Shown here: piece by piece, positions 26,971 through 35,414 of the stretch
How positions within the stretch are numbered: position 1 is the stretch's first letter
How the letters are laid out: every line of letters starts with the position of its first letter
NCBI GenBank assembly: GCA_963772635.1
Contig: CAVYYK010000031.1
Coordinates: 99,510 to 163,509, forward strand
Length of the DNA stretch: 64,000 nucleotides
Direction of reading: 5' to 3'
Source of the DNA: JAUXFS01 sp963772635
GTDB lineage: Bacteria; Pseudomonadota; Alphaproteobacteria; Rhodospirillales; Defluviicoccaceae
The notes under the pieces: model-generated
The model's database searches: none
The model's input: the letters and a program-made list of their open reading frames with translations, nothing else
Told to the model about the DNA's origin: nothing
Position numbers and translations under genes: made by a program

Positions 26971-27957
26971 TCACCGGTAGGGATCCTGACGGTCGAGATA
27001 GCCCTGCACGTAGGCGGTGACGCCGTCCTCGAGCGAGGTGAACGGGCGGCGATAGCCGGCGGCGCGGAGACGGTCCAGGCGGGCTTCGGTAAAGTATTGG
27101 TATTTCTCGCGGATGGCTTCGGGGGTCGGCACATACTCGATGGCCGGCTCCTTCCCGAGGGCACGATAGACCGCGCCGGCGAGATCGGCAAAACTCCGCG
27201 CTTCGCCGGTGCCGCAGTTGAACAGGCCGCTCACCCCCGCGTTGTCGAGCAGCCACATCATCACATCGACGCAGTCTCCCACCCAGACGAAGTCGCGAAG
27301 CTGTCCCCCATCCGCATAGTCGGGGTCGTGGGACTTGAACAGGCGGGCGGTGCCGCCGGCCTTCGCCGTCGGGTAGACATGGGAGACGACGCTCGCCTGC
27401 GGCCCCTTGTGATACTCGTTCGGACCGTAGACGTTGAAAAACTTGAGCCCCGCCCATTGGGGAGGGCAGGCCCCTCCGTCGGCCACGCGACGCACCACCC
27501 ACCGGTCGAAAAGGTGCTTGCTCCAACCGTAGACATTCAACGGCCTCAATTGGGCCAACGCTGCCGGCGAAGCGTCGTCGTCGAACCCTTGTTCGCCGCT
27601 ACCGTAGGTCGCGGCCGACGACGCGTAAACGAACCGTACCCCATGTTCCACGCACCAGGTCCACAATCGGGTCGACCGCCGGAAATTGGTCTCCAGGGTC
27701 AGATCGGCGTCGGTCTCGGTGGTGGCGCTGACGGCACCCATGTGGATCACCACGGCAATTTCGTCGCCTTTTCGTTCGAGAAAATCGAAAAGGGTTTCCG
27801 GATCGACGAGATCATGCAACTCGCGTTTGGCGATATTACGCCACTTGTCGTCGACACCAAGGTGGTCGCACACCACCGGCGGGGCCGCGCCCCGTTCCTC
27901 CAACGCCGCCAGGACGTTGGACCCGATGAAGCCGGCACCTCCGGTGATCAGGAACAT
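26971..27957 (-). CDS. hldD: ADP-L-glycero-D-manno-heptose 6-epimerase
   Basis: 328 residues, extended SDR. NADP-binding motif ITGGAGFIGSN at residue 4, catalytic Ser/Tyr/Lys in VYASSAATYG and NVYGWSK, and the HldD-typical FNVYGPNEYHKGPQASVV near 180. It makes ADP-L-glycero-D-manno-heptose for the LPS inner core. Start at the ATG reading MFLITGG; the upstream extension of the frame has no similarity. lgt follows 34 bases downstream. Confidence 0.94.
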   Translation of the reverse strand: MFLITGGAGFIGSNVLAALEERGAAPPVVCDHLGVDDKWRNIAKRELHDLVDPETLFDFLERKGDEIAVVIHMGAVSATTETDADLTLETNFRRSTRLWTWCVEHGVRFVYASSAATYGSGEQGFDDDASPAALAQLRPLNVYGWSKHLFDRWVVRRVADGGACPPQWAGLKFFNVYGPNEYHKGPQASVVSHVYPTAKAGGTARLFKSHDPDYADGGQLRDFVWVGDCVDVMMWLLDNAGVSGLFNCGTGEARSFADLAGAVYRALGKEPAIEYVPTPEAIREKYQYFTEARLDRLRAAGYRRPFTSLEDGVTAYVQGYLDRQDPYR

Positions 27958-28099
27958 GCCCGGGCTTATAGGACGGAAGGCCGCATATCGCAAGCAACCG
28001 CGGTTGCGGAGACGGCACCACCACCCCATAATGTTGCCGGCACCCCGATGGATGGGTGTAGAGGATCGCATTTCCCGGTTGCCGACGGAGGAGAAGACC

Positions 28100-28399
28100 A
28101 TGCAAACCAGCAATCGCTTGCTCGACGATCTGGCGAAAGTGGCGAGTGGCGCCGCGTCAACCCTCGCCGGCATCAAGGACGAGATCAACGGCTTGATTCG
28201 TCAGCAGCTGGAGCGTCTGGTCGCCGACCTCGATCTGGTCGGTCGCGAGGAGTTCGAGGCGGTCAAGGCGACCGCCGCGACTGCCCGGGCCGAGCAGGAA
28301 AAGCTGGAGAAGCGGATGGTCCGGCTGGAGGCCAAACTGCCGGCAACAAAAAAGCCCCCACCGTCTCGGACCCGCAAGGCCGCAAAGCCCAAGGAGTAG
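28100..28399 (+). CDS. ubiK: UbiK-type accessory factor (BMFP/COG2960)
   Basis: 99 residues: an N-terminal amphipathic helix (MQTSNRLLDDLAKVASGAA), DEINGLIRQQLERLVADLDLV, then a coiled coil with VGREEFEAVKATAATARAEQ and a Lys/Pro-rich tail. The conserved VGREEFE motif is diagnostic. UbiK helps the Ubi complex in ubiquinone synthesis in E. coli and binds membranes. A strong GGAGGAG lies 5 bases before the ATG at 28100, which fixes the start within the longer open frame. An intrinsic terminator follows at 28406. Confidence 0.88.
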   Translation: MQTSNRLLDDLAKVASGAASTLAGIKDEINGLIRQQLERLVADLDLVGREEFEAVKATAATARAEQEKLEKRMVRLEAKLPATKKPPPSRTRKAAKPKE

Positions 28400-28405
28400 G
28401 CCACG

Positions 28406-28427
28406 GCCGGGCGGATTTCCGCCCGGC
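28406..28427 (+). terminator. Rho-independent terminator after ubiK
   Basis: A perfect 9-10 bp GC stem (GCCGGGCGG / CCGCCCGGC) with a short AT loop, followed by ATCGTTCT. It sits 7 bases after the ubiK stop. The T-tract is weak. Confidence 0.6.
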
Positions 28428-28661
28428 ATCGTTCTCCCCGGCAAAGCCCAGGTGACCAACTCCGCTCGCTTCGGCGCCTTATACACAACATAGGGCCCAC
28501 GGCTCCGATTCCCGGCTTGCACCGGTTGACGGCCTGTGGCAACCTACTTGTTGTAGGGAGGCGTTAATAATCATCAATATATCGTGCGCCACACAGTATC
28601 TGGATGCGCGAGGCGAGCGGTCCACCATGCGAGTTCACCGATCTGCGAGGAGAGACCACCC

Positions 28662-29162
28662 ATGACCCTCATCCAACTGTCGGAAGCCCAGAGCCGCAGC
28701 CCTCTCGACGTCATCGAGCAACTCGTCGCCGACAACGACTGGGTGTTCGATCGCCCCAACGACGAGGAAATCGCCGTGCAGGTGCCCGGACGCTGGTGCG
28801 ACTACAACCTGTACTTCGCATGGAACGAACCCGCCGACGCCATGCACTTCACCCTGGCATTCGATATCCGGGTGCCGGATCGCAAACGGCCCGTCGTCAA
28901 CGAGCTTCTGGCTCTGGCCAACGAGAAGATTTGGATGGGTCATTTCGTCGTCTGGCACGAGGAAGGTCTGCTCACCTATCGCCACGCGTTGCCGCTCCGC
29001 GGGAGCACCGGCCCGACGATGCAGCAGATCGAGGATCTGATGCACAACGGCCTCGCCGAGTGCGAGCGGTTCTACCCGGCGTTCCAGTACGCCATCTGGG
29101 GCGGCAAGTCGGCGTCCGACGCCCTCGCCGCCGCGATGATCGATACCGTCGGCGAGGCTTGA
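28662..29162 (+). CDS. YbjN domain-containing protein
   Basis: 166 residues. It matches the alphaproteobacterial YbjN group found next to proC: NPLDVIEQLV-type start (SPLDVIEQLVADNDW), VPGRWCDYNLYFAWNEP near 40 and ANEKIWMGHFVVWHEEGLLTYR-like centre, then FYPAFQYAIWGGKS near 145. No membrane segment. Function is unclear; YbjN proteins resemble type III secretion chaperones in fold. The ATG at 28662 follows GAGGAGA at a suitable distance. proC begins 27 bases after the stop. Confidence 0.85.
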   Translation: MTLIQLSEAQSRSPLDVIEQLVADNDWVFDRPNDEEIAVQVPGRWCDYNLYFAWNEPADAMHFTLAFDIRVPDRKRPVVNELLALANEKIWMGHFVVWHEEGLLTYRHALPLRGSTGPTMQQIEDLMHNGLAECERFYPAFQYAIWGGKSASDALAAAMIDTVGEA

Positions 29163-29189
29163 GAACCTGAGAGTCTGAGCCCCCGATCG

Positions 29190-30014
29190 ATGTCCTCGAC
29201 GCTTATCCTCGTGGGCGGCGGCAAGATGGGCGGCGCCATGCTTTCCGGTTGGCTCGACCAAGGGATGGACGCGGCGGCGATGACCGTCGTCGAACCGCAC
29301 CCCGACATTGCCTCCTCCCTCGCCCGGCGCCACGGCATCACCGTCGTCGAGGCGCCCGAAGCGATCGACGCCGATATGCGTCCGAACGTGGTCGTGTTCG
29401 CCGTCAAGCCACAGGTCGTCGGCACCGTCGTCCCGGGCTACGCCCGCTTCCTCGGCACCGGAGCGGTGTTCCTCTCGATCGCCGCAGGCAAGACGATCGC
29501 CACCTTCGAGCGGTCTTTGGGCGGCGATGCCGCCGTCGTCCGCGCCATGCCCAATACGCCTGCGGCGGTACGCCGCGGCATCACCGTCGCCTGCGCCAAC
29601 AGCCGGACCACCGCCAAACAGCGGGCGCTGTGCTCGCGGCTTCTGGAGGCGGTCGGTGCCATCGCCTGGGTGGAGGACGAGGCGTTGATGGATCCGGTGA
29701 CCGCGGTATCGGGAAGCGGTCCGGCCTACGTCTTCCTCCTGGTGGAATGCCTGACGGCGGCGGGAGTGAACGCCGGCCTGCCCGCCGACCTCGCGGAACG
29801 GCTGGCTCGGCTTACCGTCACCGGTGCCGGAGAGCTTCTGCACCGTTCCGAGGATCACGCGGAGGTCCTGCGCCGGAACGTGACCAGTCCCGGCGGAACC
29901 ACCGCCGCGGCGTTGGAGGTGCTTATGGGCCCCCGCGGTCTCGAGCCCCTGATGACGGCAGCCGTCGAAGCGGCTCGCAAGCGGAGCCGCGAACTGGCCG
30001 AGCAGGCCCCTTGA
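29190..30014 (+). CDS. proC: Pyrroline-5-carboxylate reductase
   Basis: 274 residues. Rossmann motif LVGGGKMGGAMLSGW at residue 7, VFAVKPQ near 71, VRAMPNTPAAVRRG near 117, then the signature segment AVSGSGPAYVFLLVE near 173 and NVTSPGGTTAAALEVL near 229. It reduces pyrroline-5-carboxylate to L-proline in the cytoplasm. Same strand and close spacing to the YbjN gene; ubiK lies further upstream behind a terminator. Confidence 0.95.
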   Translation: MSSTLILVGGGKMGGAMLSGWLDQGMDAAAMTVVEPHPDIASSLARRHGITVVEAPEAIDADMRPNVVVFAVKPQVVGTVVPGYARFLGTGAVFLSIAAGKTIATFERSLGGDAAVVRAMPNTPAAVRRGITVACANSRTTAKQRALCSRLLEAVGAIAWVEDEALMDPVTAVSGSGPAYVFLLVECLTAAGVNAGLPADLAERLARLTVTGAGELLHRSEDHAEVLRRNVTSPGGTTAAALEVLMGPRGLEPLMTAAVEAARKRSRELAEQAP

Positions 30015-30025
30015 CGCCCACTCCC

Positions 30026-30868
30026 TCAAGATCGAGAATCGGCCAACACCGGCTGCAGCAGTTCCTGCAGCGTCGCGAGCGCGTGGGCCTCGAGCTGGCG
30101 CACCCGATCCTTCGACACCCCCAACTCGCGGCCGATGGCGTCGAAGGTCGTTCTCGCCTCCTCGAAATAGCGCTTGCGAATGACAAGCTGCTCGCGCGGC
30201 GGCAAGCGGGCGAGGGCCGCGCCGATGACCTCGCTGAGGAAGCGCTGTTCGCTGATCTGGGCAACGGTCTGCTCGGGGGTGGGCTGTTCGCTGGCCAGGC
30301 GATCGATCGCGCTGCCGCCCGCGATCGGCTGGTCGAGTGAGCCGTCGCGCGCCGTGATCCGCCGCGCAAGCGCTGTCACTTCGGCGGTCGTGATGCCGAA
30401 GCCATCGGCGAGCGCGGTGGCGATTTCGTCTCGCAACTCCTCGCCGGCCTCGGCCATTTCGGCGCTCATCCGCCGTAGCTTGAGGGCCAGCGCCTTCTGG
30501 GCGTTGGTCGTGCCGATCCGAACCAGCGACCACGAACGCAGCGCGTAATCCTGAATGGCGGCACGAATCCACCAGACCGCGTAGGTGGACAACCGCAACC
30601 CCCGATCCGGATCGAACCGCCGCACCGCCCGGATCAGTCCGAGGGTGCCTTCCTGGATCAGATCGTTCATCGGCAGGCCCCAGCCCCGGTAGCCGCGGGC
30701 GATCTTGATGACGAATCTCAGGTGGCTGCCGACGAGTCGGCTCAGCGCCTCGCCGTCGCCGGCCTCGGCACGTCGGGCCAGCGCCCATTCTTCGTCGCGG
30801 TCGAGCATCGGATGTCGCACCGCTTCATCGACGATGGGGTTGTCGCTGCGTACCTGTCCCGCTCCCAT
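30026..30868 (-). CDS. RNA polymerase sigma factor, RpoH (sigma-32) family
   Basis: 280 residues. Region 2 is intact: DLIQEGTLGLIRAVRRFDP followed by STYAVWWIRAAIQDYALRS near 90. The sigma-32-type segment after it reads TTNAQKALALKLRRM, resembling but not identical to the RpoH box QKALFFNLR. Region 4 ends in RTTFDAIGRELGVSKDRVRQLE. It directs RNA polymerase to heat-shock-type promoters. Because the RpoH box deviates, this may be one of the paralogues common in Alphaproteobacteria rather than the main RpoH. proC converges on it with 11 bases between the stops. Confidence 0.88.
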   Translation of the reverse strand: MGAGQVRSDNPIVDEAVRHPMLDRDEEWALARRAEAGDGEALSRLVGSHLRFVIKIARGYRGWGLPMNDLIQEGTLGLIRAVRRFDPDRGLRLSTYAVWWIRAAIQDYALRSWSLVRIGTTNAQKALALKLRRMSAEMAEAGEELRDEIATALADGFGITTAEVTALARRITARDGSLDQPIAGGSAIDRLASEQPTPEQTVAQISEQRFLSEVIGAALARLPPREQLVIRKRYFEEARTTFDAIGRELGVSKDRVRQLEAHALATLQELLQPVLADSRS

Positions 30869-30958
30869 GACCGTCGGGCTCTTCCTGTTGCATGGCTCTC
30901 TCCCTGCGGCCCACGCGAGAACCGAGGGATTTTAAGCTTAGATATGAACGGTCGCTGC

Positions 30959-30967
30959 TGATACAAT
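30959..30967 (+). promoter_or_regulatory. Possible extended -10 promoter of the TetR gene
   Basis: TGATACAAT (TG at 30959-30960, TACAAT at 30962-30967, five of six consensus) lies 31 bases before the GTG start. No good -35 is seen. Confidence 0.3.
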
Positions 30968-30998
30968 CGGAAGATCTTTATCCATTGCGGAGGCTGAA

Positions 30999-31640
30999 GT
31001 GGCACGCAAGGCAGACGTGTCGGATCGGATGTTGTCCGCGGCTCTCGAACTGGCGGCCGGCCGCGGTTGGCGTTCACTGTCGCTGGCCGAGATTGCCGGC
31101 GAAGCCGGTGTCTCCCTCGCCGAGGCCTATGCCGCCTATCCGACAAAGGCCTCCATCCTCGCCGGCTTCATCGCTCGTATCGACCGCCAGGTGTTGGCCG
31201 GCGGCGCCACCGAGAAAGAGGACTCCGTCCGCGACCGGTTGTTCGAAGTTCTGATGCGGCGGTTCGACGCCCTGACACCACATAAGGACGCCGTGGCGGG
31301 GATTTTGCGTGATCTTCCCTCCGATCCGGCAGCGATCCTGGCGACGGCGCCGCAGTTGGCCAACGGAATGGCGTGGATGGTGGAAGCGGCCGGCCTGTCC
31401 TCCTCCGGGCTGAGGGGCGCGATCCGGGTCAAGGGAGTAACCCTGATCTATCTCAACACGTTGCGTGTGTGGCTGCGTGACGACAGCGCCGACATGGCCC
31501 GGACCATGGCCAGCCTAGACCAAAGTCTGCGACGGGCGGAAAAACTGATCAGATGTTGCCGCCCACGGTCGCGTGGCTCGCGTTGGGGCTCGGACAGAGA
31601 TCAAGGGTTTGCGGAAGGCGAGGCGCCCGCCGAAGGCTGA
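30999..31640 (+). CDS. TetR family transcriptional regulator
   Basis: 213 residues from a GTG preceded by GCGGAGG. The N-terminal helix-turn-helix is clear (ALELAAGRGWRSLSLAEIA, then GVSLAEAYAAYPTKASILAGF, residues about 12-55). The ligand-binding half is helical with no recognised sub-family; the last 25 residues are Arg/Gly-rich and look poorly conserved. The divergent sigma factor starts 130 bases upstream. The ligand and targets cannot be inferred; the next gene downstream is a phasin with its own promoter. Confidence 0.85.
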   Translation: MARKADVSDRMLSAALELAAGRGWRSLSLAEIAGEAGVSLAEAYAAYPTKASILAGFIARIDRQVLAGGATEKEDSVRDRLFEVLMRRFDALTPHKDAVAGILRDLPSDPAAILATAPQLANGMAWMVEAAGLSSSGLRGAIRVKGVTLIYLNTLRVWLRDDSADMARTMASLDQSLRRAEKLIRCCRPRSRGSRWGSDRDQGFAEGEAPAEG

Positions 31641-31785
31641 GCCCCGCGCCGGATCGCTCGAACCCGACCTTTCCCCCGGCATTTTTCTCGCTGTCGCCAC
31701 CCGGCGACGGCCATCAGCACAGATTTCGCCCCATGCCTCCAACCGTTCTTACAAAAAACTGTTATTTTTCAAAACATTACAGAAA

Positions 31786-31823
31786 TGCTGCAGTGCGATA
31801 AAAAAATATTGTGCACTGCAACA
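31786..31823. promoter_or_regulatory. Inverted repeat, probable operator in front of the phasin gene
   Basis: TGCTGCAGTGC (31786-31796) and GCACTGCAACA (31813-31823) are inverted copies matching at ten of eleven bases, separated by 16 AT-rich bases. The repeat ends just upstream of a TTGACA -35 element. The CTGCA-rich arms resemble sites described for the polyhydroxyalkanoate regulator PhaR; assignment to PhaR is inference. Confidence 0.6.
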
Positions 31824-31829
31824 TAATCG

Positions 31830-31858
31830 TTGACACGCCCCGCCGATTGGCAGATATT
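31830..31858 (+). promoter_or_regulatory. Promoter of the phasin gene
   Basis: TTGACA (31830-31835), a 17-base spacer and GATATT (31853-31858, four of six). It lies about 50 bases before the phasin ATG, directly after the inverted repeat. Confidence 0.55.
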
Positions 31859-31910
31859 CCGCTCGTCAACCGAATTTCACGTGCCCGACAGAACGGGCGA
31901 AGGAGTGGCC

Positions 31911-32384
31911 ATGGCTAAAAGCCCAGAATTGTTCCCCGACATGACGAAGCTCATGAGCGAGTTCGACATGACCAAGCTCACCGATCAGTTCCAACAGTTC
32001 ATGAAACAGTACAAGATGCCCGGCGTCGATATCGATGCGCTGATGGCGGGTCAGCGGAAGAACATGGAAGCGCTGACCAACGCCAACCGCGTCGCCTTCG
32101 AAGGCGTCCAGGCGGTAGCGCGGCGCCAGTCGGAAATCCTCAAGGAGACCATGGACGAAGCCACCAAGGCGGTGGAAGCCATCTCCAAGAGCGGCTCGCC
32201 GCCCGAGGCCGCGGCCAAGCAGGCCGAAGTCGCCAAGGACGCGTTCGAGCGGGCGCTTTCCAACATGCGCGAGCTTGCGGAGATGGTCGCCAAGTCTCAG
32301 GAAGAGGCCGGCAACACCATCAATACCCGCATCTCCCAGTCCTTGGAGGAATACAAGGACCTGGTGTCGAAGCTCAAGAAGTAG
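31911..32384 (+). CDS. Phasin family protein
   Basis: 157 residues, almost entirely helical and amphipathic, no Cys or Trp. The phasin pattern is visible: PELFPDMTKLMSEFDMTKLTDQ, then RKNMEALTNANRVAFEGVQAVARRQSEI at about 45-73 and AFERALSNMRELAEMVAKSQEEA, the Phasin_2 signature, near 105. Phasins coat polyhydroxyalkanoate granules and control their size and number. AAGGAGTGG precedes the ATG. Own promoter and operator upstream and a strong terminator downstream make it a single-gene unit. Confidence 0.92.
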   Translation: MAKSPELFPDMTKLMSEFDMTKLTDQFQQFMKQYKMPGVDIDALMAGQRKNMEALTNANRVAFEGVQAVARRQSEILKETMDEATKAVEAISKSGSPPEAAAKQAEVAKDAFERALSNMRELAEMVAKSQEEAGNTINTRISQSLEEYKDLVSKLKK

Positions 32385-32406
32385 GCGCAATCGTAACTGC
32401 GTTCGA

Positions 32407-32440
32407 TACGGCCGCCCCCGTGGGGCGGCCGTACTCTTTT
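32407..32440 (+). terminator. Rho-independent terminator after the phasin gene
   Basis: A perfect 12-bp stem (32407-32418 with 32422-32433) and a 3-base loop CGT, followed by CTCTTTT. Confidence 0.85.
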
Positions 32441-32510
32441 CGACTCATGCCAACGACCCGGCCGATCGCCCCGCCCTCGGGACCGGCGCCGTCAGTCCCA
32501 CAGGTAATCC

Positions 32511-32861
32511 GTGTCCAATTCCCCCGCGTCCATCTCCTACGACGATTTCGCCAAGGTCGACATCCGCGCCGGCACCGTGGTCAGGGCCGAGTCTTTTCCG
32601 GAGGCGCGCAAACCTTCGATCAAGCTGTGGATCGATTTCGGTCCCGAGCTGGGAACGAAGAAAACATCGGCCCAGATCACCCGGTATTACGCCGCCGAAA
32701 CCCTGATCGGCCGCCAGGTAGCCGCGGTCGTCAACTTCCCTCCCCGCCAGATCGGCAAGTTCATGTCCGAGGTGTTGGTCCTCGGCTTCCCCGATGCCGA
32801 TGGCGAGGTCGTGCTGATCGCGCCGGACCACGACGTTCCGAACGGCGGGCGGCTGTTCTAA
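32511..32861 (+). CDS. csaA: CsaA-type tRNA-binding protein
   Basis: 116 residues beginning with GTG. An OB-fold tRNA-binding domain: DDFAKVDIRAGTVVRAE at residues 10-26, then TKKTSAQITRYY and QVAAVVNFPPRQIGKFMSEVLVLG. CsaA binds tRNA or acts as a chaperone with export-related activity in Bacillus; in Proteobacteria its role is less clear. The gene ends 4 bases before the convergent mdoH stop. Confidence 0.9.
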   Translation: MSNSPASISYDDFAKVDIRAGTVVRAESFPEARKPSIKLWIDFGPELGTKKTSAQITRYYAAETLIGRQVAAVVNFPPRQIGKFMSEVLVLGFPDADGEVVLIAPDHDVPNGGRLF

Positions 32862-32865
32862 AAGC

Positions 32866-35414
32866 CTATCCCCGTGCACGGCGCGGGTGACGGAGCCGGT
32901 ATCGAACCGCGAGCAGGGTCTTGGGATCGCCGAGTACCGAAAGCAATTGTCCGTTGTCGAGAAAGACCAACGGATCCTCATCTCGTACGCGCTCGGCCAG
33001 GACATGGCGCGCCCCCGCCAGACGTGGATCGCCCACCGCCCCATCCCGCAACCCTTGCCCCACCACCGCCGCATGGAGCATGAACCGGGCATTGTTGGTC
33101 AGGACTTCGCGCAGGGGATCGGCAGTCCGAGCCATCTGGTCGGCGAGGCTGGCGGATCGCTCGGAGGCATCGGTGACGATCGGCGGTACGGAACCGTTTC
33201 CTCCGGAATGGTCAGCAACCCGAGCCGACGGGCGGCAAGGCCCCAGCTCAATCTGGCGCCGATGTAGGAAATGGGAGCCGCCAGGACGAGGCCGACGACG
33301 GCGGGAGACATCCAGATCAGGAGCTCCGGTGCGACGACCCACGCGGCGGTCCCGAGAATGCATCCCATGAGCATGTGGCCGCGGTGACGCCGCACCGTCT
33401 CGCGGAACGGGATACCGCGATCGTCGCGGACCTGGGCTTTCCAGCCGCTGTCGTAGCCGAGCAGCACCTCCAGCACGAAACGGCTCTGCACGAGCATCAG
33501 GATCGGTGCGCAGAGAGTGGAGTACGCGGTTTCGACCACGACCCCGAGAAAGGCGCGCACCAGCCCGCCGAAGCCTCGCCGCAGCGCCCGGTCACGCATG
33601 AGAAGAAGCAAGCCGAATAGCTTGGGAGCCAGCAACACTGCCATCGTCACCGCAAACAGCCGCGCGGCGCGTTCCGGATCGATGATCGGCCAAACCGGGA
33701 ACAGCGTTTCGGTGGGCAGGAAATACACCGGCAGCTCGAAGCGTGCCTGCAGCGCCGCGAGGATGCCGACGATGATGAAGATGAACCACAGCGGCGAGGC
33801 GACGTACGACATGATGCCCGTCAGCAAATGCAGCCGCGACAGCCCTCTTAATCCCTTGGCGCCGATCACGGCCGAATGCTGCAGGTTGCCCTGGCACCAG
33901 CGCCGGTCGCGCTGGGCCGAGTCGATCAGCGACGGCGGGCTCTCTTCGTACGAGCCGTCGACGTCGGCGAGCAGATAGGCCCCCCAGCCGCTGCGGCACA
34001 TCAACGCCGCCTCCACGAAATCATGGCTGAGGATGTGTCCGCCGAACGGTAATTTGCCGGGGAGCACGGGCATGCCCGCCGCGTCGGCGAAGGCGCGCGT
34101 CCGGATCATCGCGTTGTGACCCCAGTAGTTACTGGCGCCCTGGTGCCAGAACGACAGGCCAGCGGCGAGAAGCGGGCCGTACAGTCGTCCGGCGAACTGC
34201 TGGACGCGGGCGAACAGGGTGTTGCGGTTGACGTTCCGGGGGACGGTCTGGATGATCCCGGCCTGCGGATTGCTCTCCATCAGTCGGGCCAGCCGCACCA
34301 GGGTCTCGCCGGTAACCAGGCTGTCGGCGTCCATAATCATGAAATGGTCGTAGCGTCCGCCCCAGCGCTGAACGAAATCGGCGACGTTGCCGGCCTTGCG
34401 TGCTTCCCCGGTGAGAAGATGCCGATAGAAAAGCTTTCCCGTAGCGCCGAGACGTCGCCGCGCGGCGTTCCAAGCGACCTCCTCGGAGATCCAGTTCGCC
34501 GGCCGCGTGGATCCGCTCAACGCGAAGAACTCGAACGCCGCGAGTTGTCCGGTCGCCCTGACCAACTCGTAGATCGCCTCGAGACCGCCGAAGATGCGCG
34601 AGGCATCCTCGTTGGCGGTCAAACTGATCACCGCGGTCCGCGAGCCGAGAGGCGTCGAAGGGTCCCTTGGCGATGCGAGCCCGCGCACCGGCAAGCGCTG
34701 AAACATCGCGACAAGACCGGCGACTGCGGTCCAGAACGACACGGCGATCCACAGGAAGTTGGGCACGAACAGAACCAGGAGGGCGATTTCCAGAGGGGAG
34801 TAACCGCCGACCTTCATCACCTGCGAAAGCTCGTAGCCGCCGAGGCCGGTCGACGCCAGCGCCGCGCCGAGAATCAGTGCCGGGCGCCGCCACGATGCCA
34901 AAGATCGCCGCCGTGCGCGCAGGTCCTCCGGCGCGTCAGGAGCCCAGCGACGCAGTGACTGGACCGGCATCGCGAGCGGCGCATCCGGTGGACAGGCGAC
35001 GGGAAGGGCCTGGGAGAAAGCCGTTTGGAAAGCCCTCGAGGGCTCGGCCGCAAGGAAATCGTCCGACCACGTATGCTCGCCGTTCAAGGCGAGCAAGGCC
35101 GCCCGGCCGGCGACGACGGCCTCTCCCGGACGGATGCCCCGGGCCTCGGCCAAAGGGCCGATCCACGCATCGATCCGCGCGCGAAGGAGGGCTGCGACGT
35201 CCCTGGAAAGCGCGGTCTCTCCCAGTTCATCGGCCAGTTCCCGTGCCAGACGCTTCGCCTGTGCCGCATCGACGATACCGACATCAACGAGTTCACGGGC
35301 GACGGGATTGATATACGCCGTCTTCTCCGCTCCGGCCCGTCTCGGTGCGCGACGCGTCTTGGAGCTGCCGGAAGACGAACCGTTCGCCGCGCGCTTTGCC
35401 GACGAATTACCCAT
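32866..35414 (-). pseudogene. mdoH: Glucans biosynthesis glucosyltransferase H (MdoH/OpgH), frameshifted near the C-terminus
   Basis: About 850 residues over two frames. An N-terminal tail of about 150 residues precedes the first membrane helix. The GT2 domain has the DxD-type IMDADSLVTG, HDFVEAALM and the RDRRWCQGN motif; further helices follow. The long frame then runs out at 33099 with an unrelated end, while the frame ending at 32866 supplies the family C-terminus (SLADQMARTADPLREVL, LNNARFML-like segment, FLDNGQLLSVLGDP). The joint is at 33181-33193 after TIPEETVP; one base appears missing there. MdoH polymerises the beta-1,2-glucan backbone of osmoregulated periplasmic glucans at the inner membrane. 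Its ATG overlaps the mdoG stop by 8 bases. Confidence 0.88.
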
